A DNA stretch of 64,000 nt. Origin: Deltaproteobacteria bacterium (GTDB lineage: Bacteria; Desulfobacterota; DSM-4660; Desulfatiglandales; HGW-15). Position numbers and translations under genes: made by a program. Below are positions 25,608 to 33,174 of this stretch, one piece after another. A model generated the notes under the pieces. It was not told the origin of the DNA and made no database searches. It saw only the letters and a list, made by a program, of their open reading frames with translations. Position 1 is the stretch's first letter. Every line of letters begins with the position of its first letter. The stretch is from NCBI GenBank assembly GCA_020060215.1, contig JAGVAP010000123.1, positions 16,123 to 80,122 on the forward strand, given 5' to 3'.

Positions 25608-26183
25608 TCACTTCTTCGGCTTCGCCTTCTCCTGGTACGCATAGGTCTTGCATTCCAGGGTAAAATCGGCGACGTTCAACCTATGCTGTGGGAGATGCTG
25701 CATTTTTGCACTCACCAGTTCGACCGAATGGATGTACTCCGATTTCTCCAGGTTCGTCATGAACAGGGCAACGGTCTCGTTGTCCATGGCCGTACCCGCG
25801 AGCTTCAGTACGCCCCCGGATTCCGCCAGGGAGCTGAGCCATAGTTTTTCCTTTGGAACGGCCGTCGCGATCTCGTCCAGCAGGTGGACCGGGCCCGTCT
25901 TCTTCTTTTCCAGGTCCCTGATAACGGCAAGCTTTGTCTTGACTTCCTTGATCTTCTTCTCGAGTTCTCCGATTTTCTTGAGGGTCTCCTGGAAAGCGGC
26001 GAGTTCCTGCTGGAGCTTTTTTTCCTGGTCCTTGGCCTTGGCGAGGTCGGCATTGAGGTCCAGGAACACCAGGATGATGGCGCCGAAGAGCAGGACTACC
26101 GTGAGAACATAGATGGAGATCTGCCTCTTGATGTTCTCTCTTTTCTTTGCCGCCCTGAATGGAAGGAGATTGATCTTGATCAT
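25608..26183 (-). CDS. pilN: Type IV pilus assembly protein PilN
   Basis: 191 residues. The cytoplasmic N-terminus carries INLLP at residues 4-8, the conserved peptide that binds PilM. A membrane helix (ISIYVLTVVLLFGAIILVFL) and a long coiled coil (about residues 48-95) follow, then the periplasmic fold with EKLWLSSLAESGGVLKLAGTA and FMTNLEKSEYI. Overlaps the pilM stop by 4 nt (ATGA), which suggests translational coupling. Confidence 0.93.
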   Translation of the reverse strand: MIKINLLPFRAAKKRENIKRQISIYVLTVVLLFGAIILVFLDLNADLAKAKDQEKKLQQELAAFQETLKKIGELEKKIKEVKTKLAVIRDLEKKKTGPVHLLDEIATAVPKEKLWLSSLAESGGVLKLAGTAMDNETVALFMTNLEKSEYIHSVELVSAKMQHLPQHRLNVADFTLECKTYAYQEKAKPKK

Positions 26184-27268
26184 TTGTCGCCCGTACTCCT
26201 CAGCGCAAGGCCCACGGCCACGGCGGCCTGTGGGGCCATGTAGCTCAGGTATTTGGGATCAAAAAGCTTCTCGTTGATCTGAAGATTCGAAAACGGGTTG
26301 AGTTCAACTACGGGTATATCCGTTTGCATTTCCAGATACTGATGAAAACCGGGAACCCTGCATGATCCGCCACTGACGAAGATCTTTTCGATGTTCTGGT
26401 CAGGGTAGGTGGTGGTCAGGAAGTCAAGGGCGCGCTTGATCTCATTGACCCACCCGGAGACGACCGAGGCAACCACCTCCTCCAGCGTGCCCCTGTCTTT
26501 TCCGTTCATCTTTGCGCCGCCGAGCTTGATTTCTTCGGCTTCTTCATACGGCACCTCGAAGCTGGACATGATCCCTTCGTTGATCTGAAAGCCTCCGAAG
26601 GAAGAGTCCCTCGTGAAGATGGAGACCCCGTTCTTGATCACATTGATTCCGAGTTCCTCGGCGCCTACGTTCACCAGGGCAAAACAGCCTGAATTCATTT
26701 CGTTGCTTGATTCGAATGCGTTCTGAAGGGCAAAGGCATCCACGTCCAGAACCACGGGATTGAGGCCCGTGATCTGAAGAAGGCTGACATAGTCTTCCAC
26801 GACATCCTTTTTCGCCGCCACCAGCATCACGTCCATGAGGCCGGACTCCTGCGACCTCTCTTCAGATTCCTCGGGGTTTGCCTCGGCTGCGGTGAGGATC
26901 TCGTAGTCGAGGTTCACATCATGAATGTCAAAGGGGATATACTGCTCGGCCTCTTCCTGAATCGTGGACTCCAGTTCAGATTCCTCACGTTTTGCAATAC
27001 TGATCTTCTTAACGATGACCGAATAGCCGGAGATCGAGGTAGCCACATTCTTGTTCTTGATCTTCAGGTTCTTGAACAGGTTCTTGATTGCGGAGGAGAC
27101 GATCTCGATCTCCTTGATGGTCCCTTCCACGATGGCCTCTCGAGGCAAGCCGATCATCCCGAAGTTCTTCAGGAGCTTTCCCTTCTTGCCGTCCTCGATC
27201 TCAACGAGCTTGATTGCGTGAGAGCCGATATCCAGGCCGATGAGCTGATTCTTCTTGGCGATTGGCAT
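26180..27268 (-). CDS. pilM: Type IV pilus actin-like protein PilM
   Basis: 362 residues. Actin/FtsA-like ATPase fold: IGLDIGSHAIKLVEIE (phosphate 1), the SHS2-type insertion with ATSISGYSVIVKKI, LVNVGAEELGINVIKNG (phosphate 2), and FVSGGSCRVPGFHQYLE (adenosine motif). Cytoplasmic; it binds the N-terminal INLLP of PilN and docks on the platform. AAGGAACGGT gives its ribosome-binding site. Starts 8 nt after the small XRE regulator gene. Confidence 0.94.
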   Translation of the reverse strand: MPIAKKNQLIGLDIGSHAIKLVEIEDGKKGKLLKNFGMIGLPREAIVEGTIKEIEIVSSAIKNLFKNLKIKNKNVATSISGYSVIVKKISIAKREESELESTIQEEAEQYIPFDIHDVNLDYEILTAAEANPEESEERSQESGLMDVMLVAAKKDVVEDYVSLLQITGLNPVVLDVDAFALQNAFESSNEMNSGCFALVNVGAEELGINVIKNGVSIFTRDSSFGGFQINEGIMSSFEVPYEEAEEIKLGGAKMNGKDRGTLEEVVASVVSGWVNEIKRALDFLTTTYPDQNIEKIFVSGGSCRVPGFHQYLEMQTDIPVVELNPFSNLQINEKLFDPKYLSYMAPQAAVAVGLALRSTGDK

Positions 27269-27276
27269 ACCGTTCC

Positions 27277-27471
27277 TTACGATTCCGGAAAGATTCGATC
27301 CTTGTCGGAGAGCTTATAGCCGAGGGCCAGTATGATCTTCCTCCGGGTCTCCATGCGGCAATTCATCCCTCTCTCTATCCTGTCGATCGTCAACGGTGAA
27401 ACTCCGGCCTTTCTAGCGAGCTCAGCTTTACTCATCAGGAGTTCCTCTCTGATACCCTTTACAATATTCAT
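27277..27471 (-). CDS. Small XRE-type helix-turn-helix regulator preceding pilM
   Basis: 64 residues, from the ATG at 27471 (GAGGAG 9 nt upstream). The whole protein is one HTH_3 domain: MSKAELARKAGVSPLTIDRI with the RMETRRKIILALGYKLSD recognition and closing helices. The 8-nt gap to pilM makes it the first gene of the pilus operon. It is the likely regulator of its own AT-rich promoter. No partner or sensor domain is present. Confidence 0.82.
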   Translation of the reverse strand: MNIVKGIREELLMSKAELARKAGVSPLTIDRIERGMNCRMETRRKIILALGYKLSDKDRIFPES

Positions 27472-27866
27472 GCCCAATCTCTCCTCTTGAATCTGAGTTC
27501 GACCAAAAGTCCCGACTTCAGGACGCGCGACAGCATATATATATGTTGATATTTGTCAAGTATTTTCTGATAAATTAACTAAATTTTATTTAATTAGCAT
27601 ATATATAGGGCACAATAAAAAAAATTAGCACTACATGTTGTGTACGCAAAAAGGGCTGGAGCCGCTGAAGAGGTCTTTCGATGACGTGAATCCAGGGGGT
27701 TTGCGGAGGGGGTTGCGGCCAGGGGGCAGAAAGCACTTTACAACCACCTGTTCAAGGGGTTAGATTAAATTCTTTTGAATTTGAGAACAGAACGAGAAGA
27801 CGCATCGGATTTTTGGCACAGGGCCGTCCGAACCGCGTCTGTCGAGAGGGTGATATCAAAGCGGAA
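27472..27866. other. AT-rich divergent gap between xre-pilM operon and lepB
   Basis: 395 bp. The stretch 27530-27640 is markedly AT-rich in an otherwise GC-rich window. It carries two direct repeats of AGCATATATATA (27532-27545 and 27596-27608) and a minus-strand promoter. The right part (27640-27866) upstream of lepB shows no clear promoter. Confidence 0.65.
27531..27559 (-). promoter_or_regulatory. Promoter of the xre-pilMNOPQ operon
   Basis: Minus strand: TTGACA (27559-27554), 16-nt spacer, TATGCT (27537-27532; 4 of 6). The -10 region overlaps the first AGCATATATATA repeat, which makes it a natural operator for the XRE protein. Leader to the ATG is about 55 nt. Confidence 0.5.
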
Positions 27867-28469
27867 ATGAACACCAAGCTTCGTAAGAAAAACATCCTCC
27901 GGGAGTATCTTGAGGCAGCGGCGATTGCGGTCTTATTGGCGCTTTTCATAAGGACTTTTGTCGTCCAGGCCTTCAAGATACCCTCCGGCTCCATGGAACC
28001 GACCCTTCTGATCGGGGATCACATCCTCGTGAACAAATTCATCTACGGCGTCAAAATCCCGTTCACACGGAAGACGCTTCTGCCCCTGGGCGAACCGAAG
28101 CGGGAAGACGTGATCGTGTTCATCTACCCTGTGGACGCCACGAAGGACTTCATAAAGCGGGTGGTCGCCTTGCCCGGAGAGCAGGTGGAGATCACCGGGT
28201 CCAAGATTCTTATCAATGGAAAGCCTTACGAGGACAAGTACGGGCATTATGTGGAAAATGCCGGGAGACCGGTCCCCGCAGGCAACAGTTACAGCTTCGG
28301 TCCCGTGACCGTTCCGGAAGATCACTATTTTGTCATGGGCGACAACCGGGATCACAGCTATGACAGCCGGTTCTGGGGATTTGTCCCGGCACAATCCGTC
28401 AAAGGCAAGGCATTCGTGATCTACTGGTCCTGGCCGCACTGGGAGAGGTTTTTTCACCTGATCAGGTGA
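27867..28469 (+). CDS. lepB: Signal peptidase I
   Basis: 200 residues from the ATG at 27867; an in-frame TTG at 27813 is not preferred. N-terminal membrane helix (AAAIAVLLALFIRTFVVQAF), box B IPSGSMEPTLLIGD with catalytic Ser42, KRVVALPGE with the general-base Lys97, and box E GDNRDHSYDSRFWGFVP. It cleaves Sec and Tat signal peptides on the outer face of the inner membrane. The ribosome-binding site is poor. Divergent from the pil operon, convergent with the NUDIX gene. A 199-nt gap follows with one CATTTCGAACGGAGCGAG element. Confidence 0.93.
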   Translation: MNTKLRKKNILREYLEAAAIAVLLALFIRTFVVQAFKIPSGSMEPTLLIGDHILVNKFIYGVKIPFTRKTLLPLGEPKREDVIVFIYPVDATKDFIKRVVALPGEQVEITGSKILINGKPYEDKYGHYVENAGRPVPAGNSYSFGPVTVPEDHYFVMGDNRDHSYDSRFWGFVPAQSVKGKAFVIYWSWPHWERFFHLIR

Positions 28470-28668
28470 CGAAGCGTGGCCGATTCCGCCCCTCGCCCCC
28501 GGGAAGTACAAAAAAGTTCACCGCCCCGTATGATTCTGTGTACGAGCTCCCAGCGTCGTGTAACTGGACTTTCTTGTACTCTGGTCATTTCGAACGGAGC
28601 GAGAGTTGCCATACTCGCCTGCAATCACAGGATCTCTCCTCGCAGCTTGTCCCGTGCGCAGATCTCCC

Positions 28669-29136
28669 TCACCTGTCCCGCTCCCGCACCCGCTGTCTCA
28701 TCCTCGCGGCCATGAAAATCGTCTCCACGACCTCCTTCTGGAGCCCCAGGCCGTTCACGCTGCCCAGAGGAACATACCTGGCATCACTGACATCCGACCC
28801 CGACCGGAGCTCTCCGGAATCCGGGTATCCCCAGTAATCCGCGATGACATAATGATAACGGACCCTTCCTGAATCATCGCGCACAATCCTGTCCAGGAGC
28901 CTCACCAGCCCACAGATCCGTATGGTTACGGACAACTCCTCCAGGATCTCCCGCTTCAGGGCCTCTTCGAGGCATTCTCCCAGTTCGACCACGCCTCCCG
29001 GAAGGGTCCAGGTCCCTTTGCCCGGCTCCTGACCCCGCTTTGCCAGGAGCACCTGATCGTCGAGGAAGACGATCCCGCCGACACCGATGATGGGGGAGTG
29101 CGGGTATTCCCGCCTGACCCCTCGTACTACTTCCAT
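28669..29136 (-). CDS. NUDIX hydrolase
   Basis: About 155 residues. The Nudix box GGVVELGECLEEALKREILE (GX5EX7REUXEEXGU) is complete. The surrounding sequence (IIGVGGIVFLDDQVLLAKRG and KGTWTLPGG) resembles ADP-ribose or 8-oxo-dGTP-type members. Start is uncertain: ATG codons at 29145 and 29136 are close, and the GAGAGG element is better spaced for 29136. The substrate cannot be assigned. It lies 106 nt downstream of the surE stop on the same strand, across a palindromic repeat. Confidence 0.85.
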   Translation of the reverse strand: MEVVRGVRREYPHSPIIGVGGIVFLDDQVLLAKRGQEPGKGTWTLPGGVVELGECLEEALKREILEELSVTIRICGLVRLLDRIVRDDSGRVRYHYVIADYWGYPDSGELRSGSDVSDARYVPLGSVNGLGLQKEVVETIFMAARMRQRVRERDR

Positions 29137-29197
29137 GTCCCTCATGCCTCTCTTTGCAGGGAATCGAGTGTGGTCCCACCAGCAGCGCCCAAATCCC

Positions 29198-29259
29198 GCC
29201 ACGAAGACGCCAAGAAGATATCGAGGTTTTCCTTGTGTTGTCTTACTGCCTTCGTTGCA
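29198..29259. repeat. GACAC-AAG family palindrome at the surE 3' end
   Basis: Imperfect arms CCGCCACGAAGACGCCAAG and CTTACTGCCTTCGTTGCAG. It overlaps the last codons of surE and separates it from the NUDIX gene. Confidence 0.65.
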
Positions 29260-30046
29260 GATCTTCCTCCTCTTCCTTCAGACGCTGAAGATCGGGGAGG
29301 GGGAATGATCTTAGCCTGGTCACCTCCTCGTGACAGGTCAGGTCATAGCTGATCGGGGTTATGGTGATCCATCCTTCCCTCAACGCCTTGGAATCCGATT
29401 CCGGGACCGCCTCTTCCCGGTCCGTCTCACCGGAAAGCCAATAATAAAATTCACCCCGCGGATCGGTCCGCTTTTCAAAGCTCTCCTGGAATCCGCCCAA
29501 CCCCTGCCTGGTTATCGCCACCCCCTGCATCTCCGAGGGGGGGCAGGAGGGGACATTTACGTTCAGAGCCGTTTTCTCCTTCAGCCCGAAATCCAAGATA
29601 TAGCGGATAATCTCCCGGCTGAACCTTGCGGCGAATCGGAAGTCGGGATCTTGACTGGCTTCCAGAGAAATCGCAGCAGACCGGATCCCGAGGAATGCCC
29701 CTTCCGCTGCAGCCGACACGGTCCCGGAATACAGGACGTTGACGCCCACATTGGCTCCGCGGTTGATGCCCGAAAGGATAATGTCGGGCGGACCGCCTAT
29801 GATTTCCTGAACCGCGATCTTCACACAGTCCGCAGGGGTTCCAGTCACCTTGTACCCGAAAAACCCGCCATCCATATTGACCGCGCGCACCCGTAGCGGC
29901 GAGGTCAGCGAAATGCCATGGCCTACCGCACTCATCTCCGATTCGGGCGCGACCACCCATACCTCGAAGTCCTTTTTCAACTCGCCTTGAAGTGCAAGCA
30001 AGCCGGGAGCATATATTCCGTCGTCATTGGTCAGTAGTACCTTCAT
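29243..30046 (-). CDS. surE: 5'-nucleotidase SurE
   Basis: 267 residues starting at the ATG at 30046 (MKVLLTNDDGIYAPGLLAL); the frame is open for another 500 nt upstream but that part covers repeats and is not coding. The metal-binding N-D-D triad lies at residues 7-9, with the family segments GTPADCVKIAVQEI and LSGINRGANVGVNVLYSGTVSAA. It dephosphorylates nucleoside monophosphates and some polyphosphates. It is often linked to pcm and nlpD or rpoS elsewhere, but not here. Confidence 0.93.
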   Translation of the reverse strand: MKVLLTNDDGIYAPGLLALQGELKKDFEVWVVAPESEMSAVGHGISLTSPLRVRAVNMDGGFFGYKVTGTPADCVKIAVQEIIGGPPDIILSGINRGANVGVNVLYSGTVSAAAEGAFLGIRSAAISLEASQDPDFRFAARFSREIIRYILDFGLKEKTALNVNVPSCPPSEMQGVAITRQGLGGFQESFEKRTDPRGEFYYWLSGETDREEAVPESDSKALREGWITITPISYDLTCHEEVTRLRSFPLPDLQRLKEEEEDLQRRQ

Positions 30047-30525
30047 TACGCGCAAAGATTCCTTTCCCTGGTTCTCGATCTCATTTAATGCAAAGGAGGT
30101 TAGCACAGAAAGGCCGAAGGTGGCCATAAGGAAGGTTCCCCGTTCCCGGTCAGCGGGGCCGCTTGCCGCTGAGGCGTCAAGATTGAACGAGTGGGAAACT
30201 TTGCAGGTGTCAGGTGTCGGGTGTGAGCCCCGTAATCCATCGATTTTCCTGACACCTGAACACTGAAACCCGAAACCTCTAACCTGAAGAAGTATCTCAG
30301 GAGAGGTTTGGCTTCCACGGCCCTTAACCTTGGAACCGGCGGAGCCGTATGAACCTCTGAACCCTGAACTTTCTTGCCACCACCGGGGACCTGCGTTAGA
30401 ATGAGACCTTTCAAACCGTCGGATGGTGATGACCTGAGGGGCGAGCACTCCATCGAAGATCTTCGGAACTCCCGCCAACCCGAGAAGCGCCCTCATCATC
30501 CCCTCTTTGGAGCAGAGGAGGGAAC
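30047..30525. repeat. Repeat-rich divergent gap (surE / 288-aa protein)
   Basis: 479 bp. At 30206-30300 tandem GTGTCAGGTGTCGGGTGTG and, on the right, CCTGACACCTGAACACTGAAACC form an imperfect palindrome of the CCTGACACCTGA family. At 30325-30370 GGAACCGGCGGAGCCGTATG plus AACCTCTGAACCCTGAAC is shared with 44915-44945. No promoter was pinned down for either flanking gene. Confidence 0.65.
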
Positions 30526-31392
30526 ATGAAGAAAAAACCCGGAAGAAAAGGCGTTCCATGGCTCCCGATCGTCATCGCGGTTTGCCTGGCGCTCGGGGCA
30601 GGCTATTTCATCGGAAAGAGAGGGAGCGGGCAGGTTTCCCAACCCACTCCGATGGAAAAGGACGTCGCATCAAGAGAGGTCGACTTGAAGGCGGCACCCG
30701 AGAGCCCCGTGCGGGAGAACATCCATGTTGGAAAGGTGGAGGGGCCTTTGAAGCCCGAGGAGGGGGATGAATGCAGGAAGGTCCGGGAAGACCTCAAGAA
30801 TTTCTTCGACTACCTTGACAAGAAACCTTACGTGCAGCAAATCGAACCGGGCATCAGCACCCAGCAGTGGTTCACTCGAGTCGTAGCCAGGCTGTCGGCC
30901 AACCCTCCCGTTCCTGCAGGAGAGAGACTGAACCCGGTGGCCATGACCAACCATGTCTTCTATTTCTTCAGAAATCTCGATCCCAAAGAGATGCGGCTCA
31001 TCAGGGACGTCATGGTCAACGAGGAAACGACGCTTGAAGCCAACCTGGATCTCTTCTTCAGGTGGGTCACGCTCGGAAGCCGGTGTCCTGAATTGGGCGG
31101 GGTCAGACCGTCACCAGAGGTCCTGTATTCCTACGCCGGGTTTTTCCTGAATACGATCGGCGGCCGCGCCTACCTGTTCCGCACCTCCCCAGGTGTCCGG
31201 CTGCTTCTTACTTATTACTGCCTGATGATCGTCCACGACGCGGATAAGAGGGGAAAGAACACCTATGGAATCAATCTCGCGCCCCACCTGAAGTCCCTCA
31301 CCACCGAGATGAGTTACCAGGGGGACTTCCTCTTTCAGAAAGAATACCTGAAGAATCTTGAAGAGCTTCACGGGTTCTATCGGAGAAGGTAA
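30526..31392 (+). CDS. Uncharacterised membrane-anchored protein
   Basis: 288 residues with GAGGAGGGAAC directly before the ATG. One N-terminal membrane helix (WLPIVIAVCLALGAGYFIG), a proline-rich linker to about residue 75, then a helical domain (DECRKVREDLKNFFDYLDKK...) that I cannot assign to a family. There is a repeated theme of aromatic-rich helices (NHVFYFFRNLDPKEMRL). Upstream of the PP2C phosphatase on the same strand, with a palindrome between. Possibly a periplasmic regulatory or structural protein; no function is proposed. Confidence 0.75.
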   Translation: MKKKPGRKGVPWLPIVIAVCLALGAGYFIGKRGSGQVSQPTPMEKDVASREVDLKAAPESPVRENIHVGKVEGPLKPEEGDECRKVREDLKNFFDYLDKKPYVQQIEPGISTQQWFTRVVARLSANPPVPAGERLNPVAMTNHVFYFFRNLDPKEMRLIRDVMVNEETTLEANLDLFFRWVTLGSRCPELGGVRPSPEVLYSYAGFFLNTIGGRAYLFRTSPGVRLLLTYYCLMIVHDADKRGKNTYGINLAPHLKSLTTEMSYQGDFLFQKEYLKNLEELHGFYRRR

Positions 31393-31400
31393 AAAAGACC

Positions 31401-31468
31401 GCCACGAAGGCACCAAGACACAAAGGCATGGAGGAGCACTTCTTCGTGTCTCTTGTGTCTTAGTGGCA
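31401..31468. repeat. GACAC-AAG family palindrome
   Basis: Left arm GCCACGAAGGCACCAAGACAC, right arm TTCGTGTCTCTTGTGTCTTA then GTGGC. It lies between the 288-residue protein and the PP2C gene. Confidence 0.85.
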
Positions 31469-31583
31469 AGCTTCCCGACCTCTCTTCCCCCTTCCTCCTA
31501 CATTTCACATGCGCTCCCTTGACAATTGTGACGAATTCTGGTTTCGTTGCACCGCCGATTTGCTCATGGCTGGGAAGGTCCAT

Positions 31584-32345
31584 ATGAAGTTCGAGTCTTT
31601 TGCTCTTTCCGACAAGGGCCTGGTGAGGGCGGCCAATGAGGACTTCTATCTGGCACGCAACGAGGACGGCCTTTTCCTGGTCGCCGACGGCATGGGAGGA
31701 CTATCCCGGGGCGGGCTGGCCAGCAGGATCGCCGTGAATGCGGCCGAATACTTCATCAGGAAGTCCCGAAAGGACGACATTACCTGGCCCATCACCATCG
31801 AACCCCGGTATTCCATGGAAGAGAATCGACTGCTCGCTGCCTTTTCCCTGGCGAACTGGAGTGTCTACAACGAGTTTCTAAAGGGCGGCCAGAAAACGGC
31901 CATGGGTACCACCCTCGTGGGGCTTCTCACCGATGGGGAACGCGTGGTGGTCGCCAATGTAGGAGACAGCAGGGCCTATCTGATCAGGGCGAATGCCATC
32001 CGGCAGATCACCCAGGATCACTCGCTGGTCATGGAGGAGGTGAGAAGGGGAGCGATGACCGCGGCTCAGGCAAGGAGTCACCCTCAGAAGCACGTCATCA
32101 ATCGTGCGCTCGGGCTCTCGGAGATCGTAAAATCCGATGTCTACTCCATGGAGACTCGAAAAGGGGATCTCTTCCTGCTCTGCTCGGACGGCCTTTCGGA
32201 TATGCTCGAAGATGAGGATATCTTGCGCCTCGCCGACAGTCATGCGGACAAGTCCCTGGGCGAACTGGGACAGGCGCTGATCCAAGGCGCGATCAGCAGG
32301 GGCGGCAGGGACAACGTTACCGTTGTACTTGTACGGTATCCATAG
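31584..32345 (+). CDS. PP2C-type serine/threonine protein phosphatase
   Basis: 253 residues; the ATG at 31584 is preferred (GGGAAGG 6 nt upstream) over in-frame starts at 31509 and 31566. PP2C motifs: RAANEDFYL, LFLVADGMGGLSRG, GTTLVGLL, NVGDSRAYLI, CSDGLSDML and GGRDNVTVVL, which carry the aspartates that hold two metal ions. Cytoplasmic, with no extra domains. The partner Ser/Thr kinase is not in the window. The next gene starts 9 nt after its stop, so the two are likely co-transcribed. Confidence 0.9.
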   Translation: MKFESFALSDKGLVRAANEDFYLARNEDGLFLVADGMGGLSRGGLASRIAVNAAEYFIRKSRKDDITWPITIEPRYSMEENRLLAAFSLANWSVYNEFLKGGQKTAMGTTLVGLLTDGERVVVANVGDSRAYLIRANAIRQITQDHSLVMEEVRRGAMTAAQARSHPQKHVINRALGLSEIVKSDVYSMETRKGDLFLLCSDGLSDMLEDEDILRLADSHADKSLGELGQALIQGAISRGGRDNVTVVLVRYP

Positions 32346-32354
32346 GCCACGTAG

Positions 32355-32879
32355 ATGACTGCGACACGACCCTATCTGATCGAGATGATCTGCGGCCTGG
32401 CCGATCGCGGTGTCGAGTTCATTGTATGCGGCGGGATGGCGGCCGTCTACCATGGCGTGGAGCGCATGACCATGGATCTTGACATTTCACTCAATATGAC
32501 TACGGAAAACATAACCAGGTTCCTAGATGCGGCGGAGGAGCTGCATCTGACCCCGAGGCCGCCGGTGCCCGCCGAGTCGCTCCTGGACCCGGAAAAGATC
32601 AAGGACTTTGTCGGGAAGAAGAATGCCCGGGTGTTCACCTTCTGGGACAGGGACAACCCTTATCGGCAGATAGACGTATTTCTCACCGGCGATGCCCTTT
32701 ACCATGATCTCCTCATTCATACGGTTGACGCTGAAGTGGATGGGAGGACCGTCAAGATCCTTTCGGCAAAGAAGCTGGTCGAGATGAAATCGAATATGAC
32801 GGCCCTCCGGGACAAGGACGAGCTGGACATCAGGACATTGAAGAGGATCCTGGAGAAAACGAATGGAAACGAGCGATGA
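32355..32879 (+). CDS. Nucleotidyltransferase-fold protein (DUF6036/AbiEii-like)
   Basis: 174 residues. The CGGMAAVYHGVERMTMDLDI segment has the G-G...DxD pattern of the MNT/AbiEii nucleotidyltransferase fold. A third acidic residue may be the D of RQIDVFL. A C-terminal helical tail follows (LDIRTLKRILEKT). Proteins of this group are commonly found in operons with unknown partners or as parts of toxin-antitoxin pairs. It is tied to the PP2C gene by a 9-nt gap and overlaps the small ORF downstream. Function is unproven. Confidence 0.75.
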   Translation: MTATRPYLIEMICGLADRGVEFIVCGGMAAVYHGVERMTMDLDISLNMTTENITRFLDAAEELHLTPRPPVPAESLLDPEKIKDFVGKKNARVFTFWDRDNPYRQIDVFLTGDALYHDLLIHTVDAEVDGRTVKILSAKKLVEMKSNMTALRDKDELDIRTLKRILEKTNGNER

Positions 32880-33087
32880 CGGCACAAGGGACCGGTCATT
32901 CTCTCTCCTGTGGCTGGGGACAGATGTGACCGGGACGGATTTCGACGGCCATACTGCCTTTCATCTGCTGACCTTCACCCAGAAGCTGACTTGGGTATCC
33001 GAAGCCGTCGTGAGCATATACATGATGGCCAGGGATAATCCAAGTGCAGCATGCAACCGTTTTTTTGAACGTTGTCTGGATCGTTAA
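32863..33087 (+). CDS. Short ORF overlapping the nucleotidyltransferase-like gene
   Basis: 74 residues, starting within the last 17 nt of the gene before it. The sequence (THDG-poor, with LTWVSEAVVSIYMMARDN and ACNRFFERCLDR) has no family I recognise and lacks a strong ribosome-binding site of its own. It may be a small translationally coupled partner, or chance coding in a high-GC region. Low confidence. Confidence 0.3.
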   Translation: METSDDGTRDRSFSLLWLGTDVTGTDFDGHTAFHLLTFTQKLTWVSEAVVSIYMMARDNPSAACNRFFERCLDR

Positions 33088-33174
33088 AGGATTTCCTGAG
33101 TTCGGTGCGGGCTTTCTATCCTCCTGCTTCCTCCGTACAGGATCCCTTCAGAACAACACGGTATTCGCGGAGCG

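Noticed and set aside
27820..27840. Sigma-54 promoter (TTGGCACAGGG) before lepB
   Set aside because: The -12 GC element is missing at the required spacing.
27813..27866. Longer lepB start at a TTG codon
   Set aside because: The extension is not conserved-looking, and the family's N-terminal basic residues follow directly after the ATG at 27867.
30047..30559. N-terminal extension of surE
   Set aside because: It would translate repeat DNA; the SurE fold begins exactly at MKVLLTNDDG.
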